Assembly (NCBI GenBank): GCA_016793585.1
Contig: JAEUJR010000312.1
Coordinates: 1 to 13,950 of the forward strand
Source: Archangium sp.
GTDB lineage: Bacteria; Myxococcota; Myxococcia; Myxococcales; Myxococcaceae
Direction: 5' to 3'
Length of the DNA: 13,950 nt
Numbering within the stretch: the first letter of the stretch is position 1; every line of letters begins with the position of its first letter. Below are positions 11,065 to 13,950 of the stretch, one piece after another. A program made the translations under genes and the position numbers. The notes beneath the pieces are model-generated. The model saw only the letters and a list, made by a program, of their open reading frames with translations, did no database searches and had not been told where the DNA came from.

Positions 11065-11847
11065 ATGGCCCGACCGTCGATCAGCCTGTTCCTGCCCGCG
11101 TGGAACGAAGAGGACTACGTCGAGCGCTCGGTGAGCCGCGCCGTCACGGTGCTCGAGCGTCTCACCGACGACTTCGAGATTCTCGTCATCAACGACGCCT
11201 CGACCGACCGCACGAAAGAGATCGCCGAGGCGCTCGCCGCGAAGGACCCGCGGGTGCGCTGCATCACCCACGAGGTCAACCAGAAGCTCGGCGGCTCGAT
11301 GAAGACGGGCTTCTCGTCGTCGACGAAAGACATCGTCGTCTACTCGGACATGGATCTGCCGTTCGACTTGAACGAGATCGGCCGCGCGCTGCACCTCATG
11401 GAGTACCTCGAGGCCGACATGATCTCGGCCTTCCGGCACGACCGCACCAGCGAGGGCCCCAAGCGCATTCTCTATTCGTTCGTCTACAACGCGCTGGTGT
11501 CGTCGCTGTTCGGCACGCACGTCAAAGACATCAACTTCAGCTTCAAGGTCGTGCACCGCCGCGTGCTCGAGTCGCTCGAGCTGAAGTCGCAGGGCAGCTT
11601 CATCGACGCCGAGCTGGTGGTGAAGGCGATCAAGAAGGGCTTCAAGGTCTTCCAGATGGGCGTCGACTACTTCCCGCGCACGCGTGGGGTGTCGACGCTC
11701 GCGTCTCCGTCGGTCATCGTGAAGATGATCAAAGAGCTCTCGGAGCTGTACACCGAGGTGAAGCACCCGACCGACCCCGTGCGCCCGGTGCGGCTTCCAG
11801 AGTCGGTGAAGCCGCTCAAGCAGCGCTCGCGCAAGAAGACGGCCTGA
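11065..11847 (+). CDS. GT2 family glycosyltransferase (dolichyl-phosphate mannose synthase-like)
   Basis: 260 aa. The GT-A fold begins with ISLFLPAWNEEDYVE; INDASTDRT (42-50) is the nucleotide-binding element, and SDMDLPFD holds the DxD metal site (Asp95, Asp97). GGSMKTGFSSS, FRHDRTSEG and DINFSFKVVHRR fit the DPMS-like branch. This branch transfers a sugar from a nucleotide donor to polyprenyl phosphate or a related lipid. There is no C-terminal membrane segment, so it is probably cytosolic or peripheral; the tail is basic (KQRSRKK). The next gene, a ChbG/HpnK-type deacetylase, starts one base after this stop codon, so the two are translationally coupled and probably act in sequence. That favours an N-acetylated sugar such as GlcNAc as the transferred group, which is an inference from context only. 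Confidence 0.9.
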   Translation: MARPSISLFLPAWNEEDYVERSVSRAVTVLERLTDDFEILVINDASTDRTKEIAEALAAKDPRVRCITHEVNQKLGGSMKTGFSSSTKDIVVYSDMDLPFDLNEIGRALHLMEYLEADMISAFRHDRTSEGPKRILYSFVYNALVSSLFGTHVKDINFSFKVVHRRVLESLELKSQGSFIDAELVVKAIKKGFKVFQMGVDYFPRTRGVSTLASPSVIVKMIKELSELYTEVKHPTDPVRPVRLPESVKPLKQRSRKKTA

Positions 11848-11848
11848 C

Positions 11849-12670
11849 ATGGTGCGCCTGGTTCTCAACGCCGACGATCTCGGGCTGCACCCGCGCATCG
11901 ACGAGGGCATCTTCCGCGCTCGTGAAGAGGGCGTGCTGACGAGCACGACGGTGCTGGTGACGGGCAAGACGGCGCGCTTCGCCATCGATCGCGCGAACGC
12001 GGTCGGCCTGGGCGTCGGCGTGCACCTGTGTCTGACGACGCACCTCGCGCCTGCCGCCGAGCCGCGTGAGGTGCGGTGGCTCGCGCCGGGCGGGCGCTTC
12101 CGCAAGAACTGGGCTGAGCTGTCGATGGCCTGGCTGGGCGGGCTGATTCCGCGCGACGAGGTCGAGCTCGAGTTCGCGGCCCAGCTCGCGCGCGCGAGGG
12201 CTCTGGGAGCGAAGGTCGATCACCTCGACACGCACCAGCACCTGCACCTGTTGCCGGGCGTGGCGCCGATCGTCGAGGGGCTCGCGGCGCGTGAGGGGCT
12301 GCCCGTTCGATGGCCCCGCGAGCGCCCACAGGTTCGCTGGCTCGCCCACCCCGGCAGCGCGGCGAAGACGGCGCTCATCTCGGGGTTGGCGCGAGCGCAG
12401 CGCAACGAGCAGGCGAAGCGCGTGCGCGCGTGGGGTGTGTTCGAGTCGGGGCGGCTGAACGTGACGCGGCTGGTGCGCCTGCTCGAGAAGCTGCCCGAGG
12501 GTGATCACGAGATCGTGATGCACCCGGGCCTGGCGCCTGGGGTGGTGAGCGAAGACCCCTCGTGGCGCTATGACTGGGAGGCCGAGCTCGAGGCCCTCAC
12601 CAGCCCTGCGGTCACCGACGTGATCGCCCGCCGCAACATCGAGCTCGTGCGCTACTCGCAGCTCGCCTGA
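11849..12670 (+). CDS. ChbG/HpnK (YdjC-like) family carbohydrate deacetylase
   Basis: 273 aa. Family motifs: LVLNADDLGLHP at 4-15 (catalytic and metal Asp9-10), GVGVHLCLT at 55-63 (His59), HLDTHQHLHLLP at 125-136 (metal His), and EIVMHPG at 221-227. ChbG deacetylates chitooligosaccharides, and HpnK deacetylates glucosaminyl-bacteriohopanetetrol after a GT2 enzyme has attached GlcNAc. The glycosyltransferase directly upstream (stop TGA, one base, ATG) makes the HpnK-like role attractive, but no hopanoid gene is in view and the glycosyltransferase looks DPMS-like and unlike HpnI. I infer deacetylation of an N-acetyl sugar on a lipid or envelope glycan. The stop codon overlaps the T-tract of a terminator on the opposite strand. 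Confidence 0.88.
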   Translation: MVRLVLNADDLGLHPRIDEGIFRAREEGVLTSTTVLVTGKTARFAIDRANAVGLGVGVHLCLTTHLAPAAEPREVRWLAPGGRFRKNWAELSMAWLGGLIPRDEVELEFAAQLARARALGAKVDHLDTHQHLHLLPGVAPIVEGLAAREGLPVRWPRERPQVRWLAHPGSAAKTALISGLARAQRNEQAKRVRAWGVFESGRLNVTRLVRLLEKLPEGDHEIVMHPGLAPGVVSEDPSWRYDWEAELEALTSPAVTDVIARRNIELVRYSQLA

Positions 12671-12705
12671 AACACGAAACCCCGGGCTCGAACGGCGGCC
12701 CGGGG
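12670..12705 (-). terminator. Intrinsic terminator, best on the minus strand
   Basis: CCCCGGGC (12680-12687) pairs with GCCCGGGG (12698-12705) across a ten-base loop. Read on the minus strand it is followed by TTTCGTGTTT, so it should terminate the von Willebrand A gene, 25 bases after its stop. On the plus strand, after the deacetylase gene, there is no T-run, but the 8-base GC stem may still stop or stabilise that message. Confidence 0.75.
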
Positions 12706-12730
12706 CGTCGCGCTCACCCGAACGAGACGA

Positions 12731-13950
12731 TCACTGAATGCTGGGCTCGCAGGTACAGGTCGCCTGCTTGCACGTCAGCATCGCGCCGCAGGTGTTGCCG
12801 CAGTTCGGCGAGCAGACGCAGGAGCGGCTGTTCGGATCGCACATGAACGGGGCGACGCACGTTCCACCGCACGGGTCGCCGTTGGCGTCGGGGCTGTTGT
12901 CGATCCAGTAACGGTACGAGACGGCCACCTTGGCGCCCATCTGCGGGCGGCAGGTGCCGTAGAACACGATGCGGCGGGTCGCCGAGTCGATGTCCCAGCC
13001 GTCGGTGCGGCTGCGCGGCACGTTGGCAGTGTTGCAGGCGCCAGCGGTGCGGTTGGCCTCGATGGCCACCTTGATGGTCGGCGAGATCGGCGGGCGGTTC
13101 AGCTGGCGGCCGGTGCCTCCGATGGCGGCGCTCAAGATCGCGTCGATGACGGCCTCCTGGCGGGCGCGCTGGGCGGCAGTCGGGTTGGGCACGTTGAACT
13201 CCTGAATGCTGGCGAGCACGCCACCCGTGAGCTGCACGACGGTTCCGTAGGTGGGCGGGTTCGTCTCGCGCGTGCCGTCGCCACAGTCGATGCCGGCGGG
13301 GCACACGATGCCGTGGGCGAGCACCTGACGGCCGGCGAACGTCGCCTGCACCGACGAGGTGAACTGCTGCGGCGTGGTCGACGACTGATCGCTCGTGTCA
13401 GACAGGAAGAGGAGGTTGACGTTGGCGTCGGCGCGGAAGGGGCCACGCGGCGACGCACCGGTGCGATCGATGAACGCGCGCGCCGAGGGGAAGCCGCGCT
13501 CGCTGCCGTTGCCGCTGATGCCGAACCAGTTGGAGCCCGTCGTCGAGTCGAACCAGCTCGACATGGTCGACGCCATCGACGTCCACTCGCGGGTCGAGCC
13601 GGGCTGCGAGGTCGTGTAGTAGGCCGTGGTGACGGCGGCGGCGCGCCAGTCGAGGCCCGCGCTGTTGAGCTTGTTGCCGAAGAGCGTGCCGGCGTTGCGA
13701 ACCGCGTCTTGCGAGTCGGCCATGGAGCCGCTGTCGTCGACGACCCACAAGAAGTCGACCTTGGCGTTCGCGCTCGCGGTGAAGGCCTCGCACTGCGTCG
13801 CGGTGAGATCGCCCGCCTGCGCGACGGCGGTGCCGCCACCGACGTCGTCGACCTCGAAGAGCGCCGCGCCGTTGAAGAGCGCCTGCGGAATGATCGCGAT
13901 GACGGTGACCGCACGCGTCGCAGTGCGCCGCACGTAGACCGCTTGCACCT
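12731..13950 (-). CDS. von Willebrand factor A domain protein with Cys-rich tail, N-terminus outside window
   Basis: About 406 residues run from the right edge to the TGA at 12731. The GTG at 13948 is in frame but there is no sign that it is a real start, so the gene probably continues past the edge. Counting from that GTG, a von Willebrand A domain begins near residue 64: DFLWVVDDSGSM holds the metal-site motif DxSxS (Asp71, Ser73, Ser75), and NLLFLSDTSDQS carries the later Asp. The final 41 residues hold ten Cys in two copies of C-x3-C-x5-C-x4/6-C-x-C. Further Cys pairs in the middle (CPAGIDC) also suggest disulfides and an exported protein, as in many myxobacterial lipoproteins of this type. 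A signal peptide cannot be checked. Function unknown; adhesion or protein binding is the usual role of such domains. Confidence 0.82.
   Translation of the reverse strand, partial: VQAVYVRRTATRAVTVIAIIPQALFNGAALFEVDDVGGGTAVAQAGDLTATQCEAFTASANAKVDFLWVVDDSGSMADSQDAVRNAGTLFGNKLNSAGLDWRAAAVTTAYYTTSQPGSTREWTSMASTMSSWFDSTTGSNWFGISGNGSERGFPSARAFIDRTGASPRGPFRADANVNLLFLSDTSDQSSTTPQQFTSSVQATFAGRQVLAHGIVCPAGIDCGDGTRETNPPTYGTVVQLTGGVLASIQEFNVPNPTAAQRARQEAVIDAILSAAIGGTGRQLNRPPISPTIKVAIEANRTAGACNTANVPRSRTDGWDIDSATRRIVFYGTCRPQMGAKVAVSYRYWIDNSPDANGDPCGGTCVAPFMCDPNSRSCVCSPNCGNTCGAMLTCKQATCTCEPSIQ

Noticed and set aside
10930..12105. Upstream extension of the diguanylate cyclase frame to 703 codons
   Set aside because: The extension is antisense to the glycosyltransferase and part of the deacetylase and has no domain; the receiver begins naturally after the ATG at 10929.

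Overview
The window is high-GC DNA with about eleven complete genes and one partial gene at each edge. It is tightly packed, with no gap over 170 bases, and has no tRNA, rRNA, insertion sequence, phage gene or CRISPR array. The mix of a sigma-54 two-component pair, a GGDEF protein with a degenerate receiver, a YqiJ/flotillin pair, a GuaB1-type enzyme and a Cys-rich von Willebrand A protein suggests a soil deltaproteobacterium of the Myxococcota. This placement is an inference from gene content and base composition; no marker gene is present.

Layout. (1) Positions 1-2218, minus strand: a DUF309/CPXCG zinc-ribbon fusion, then a YqiJ-like OB-fold membrane protein with an unusual 11-residue tandem repeat, then a flotillin that runs off the left edge. 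(2) 2258-4645, minus: GuaB1 (GMP reductase-like, with CBS domains) then a BKACE/DUF849 enzyme, closed by a clear intrinsic terminator. (3) 4681-6789, plus: rarA then an SDR oxidoreductase, divergent from guaB1 across only 35 bases. (4) 6791-9822, minus: an ATGA-coupled histidine kinase and NtrC-type regulator, preceded by a near-consensus sigma-54 (-24/-12) promoter and two dyads in the usual enhancer range. (5) 9994-10929, minus: a diguanylate cyclase whose receiver domain lacks the phospho-acceptor Asp. (6) 11065-12670, plus: a GT2 glycosyltransferase coupled to a ChbG/HpnK-type deacetylase. (7) 12670-13950, minus: a terminator and the C-terminal part of a von Willebrand A protein with a Cys-rich tail.

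How the parts may work together. The sigma-54 promoter lies directly in front of the kinase, and the regulator encoded in the same operon is itself a sigma-54 activator, so positive autoregulation is the simplest model. The promoter also argues that the kinase starts at 9822, not at the longer 9849 ATG. The glycosyltransferase and deacetylase look like consecutive steps of N-acetyl-sugar transfer and deacetylation on a lipid or envelope glycan. YqiJ plus flotillin is a known membrane-microdomain pair; here the YqiJ partner carries five amphipathic-type 11-mers between its first two membrane segments, which is the most unusual structural feature. No fully new multi-gene system is evident, but several proteins have non-standard architectures.
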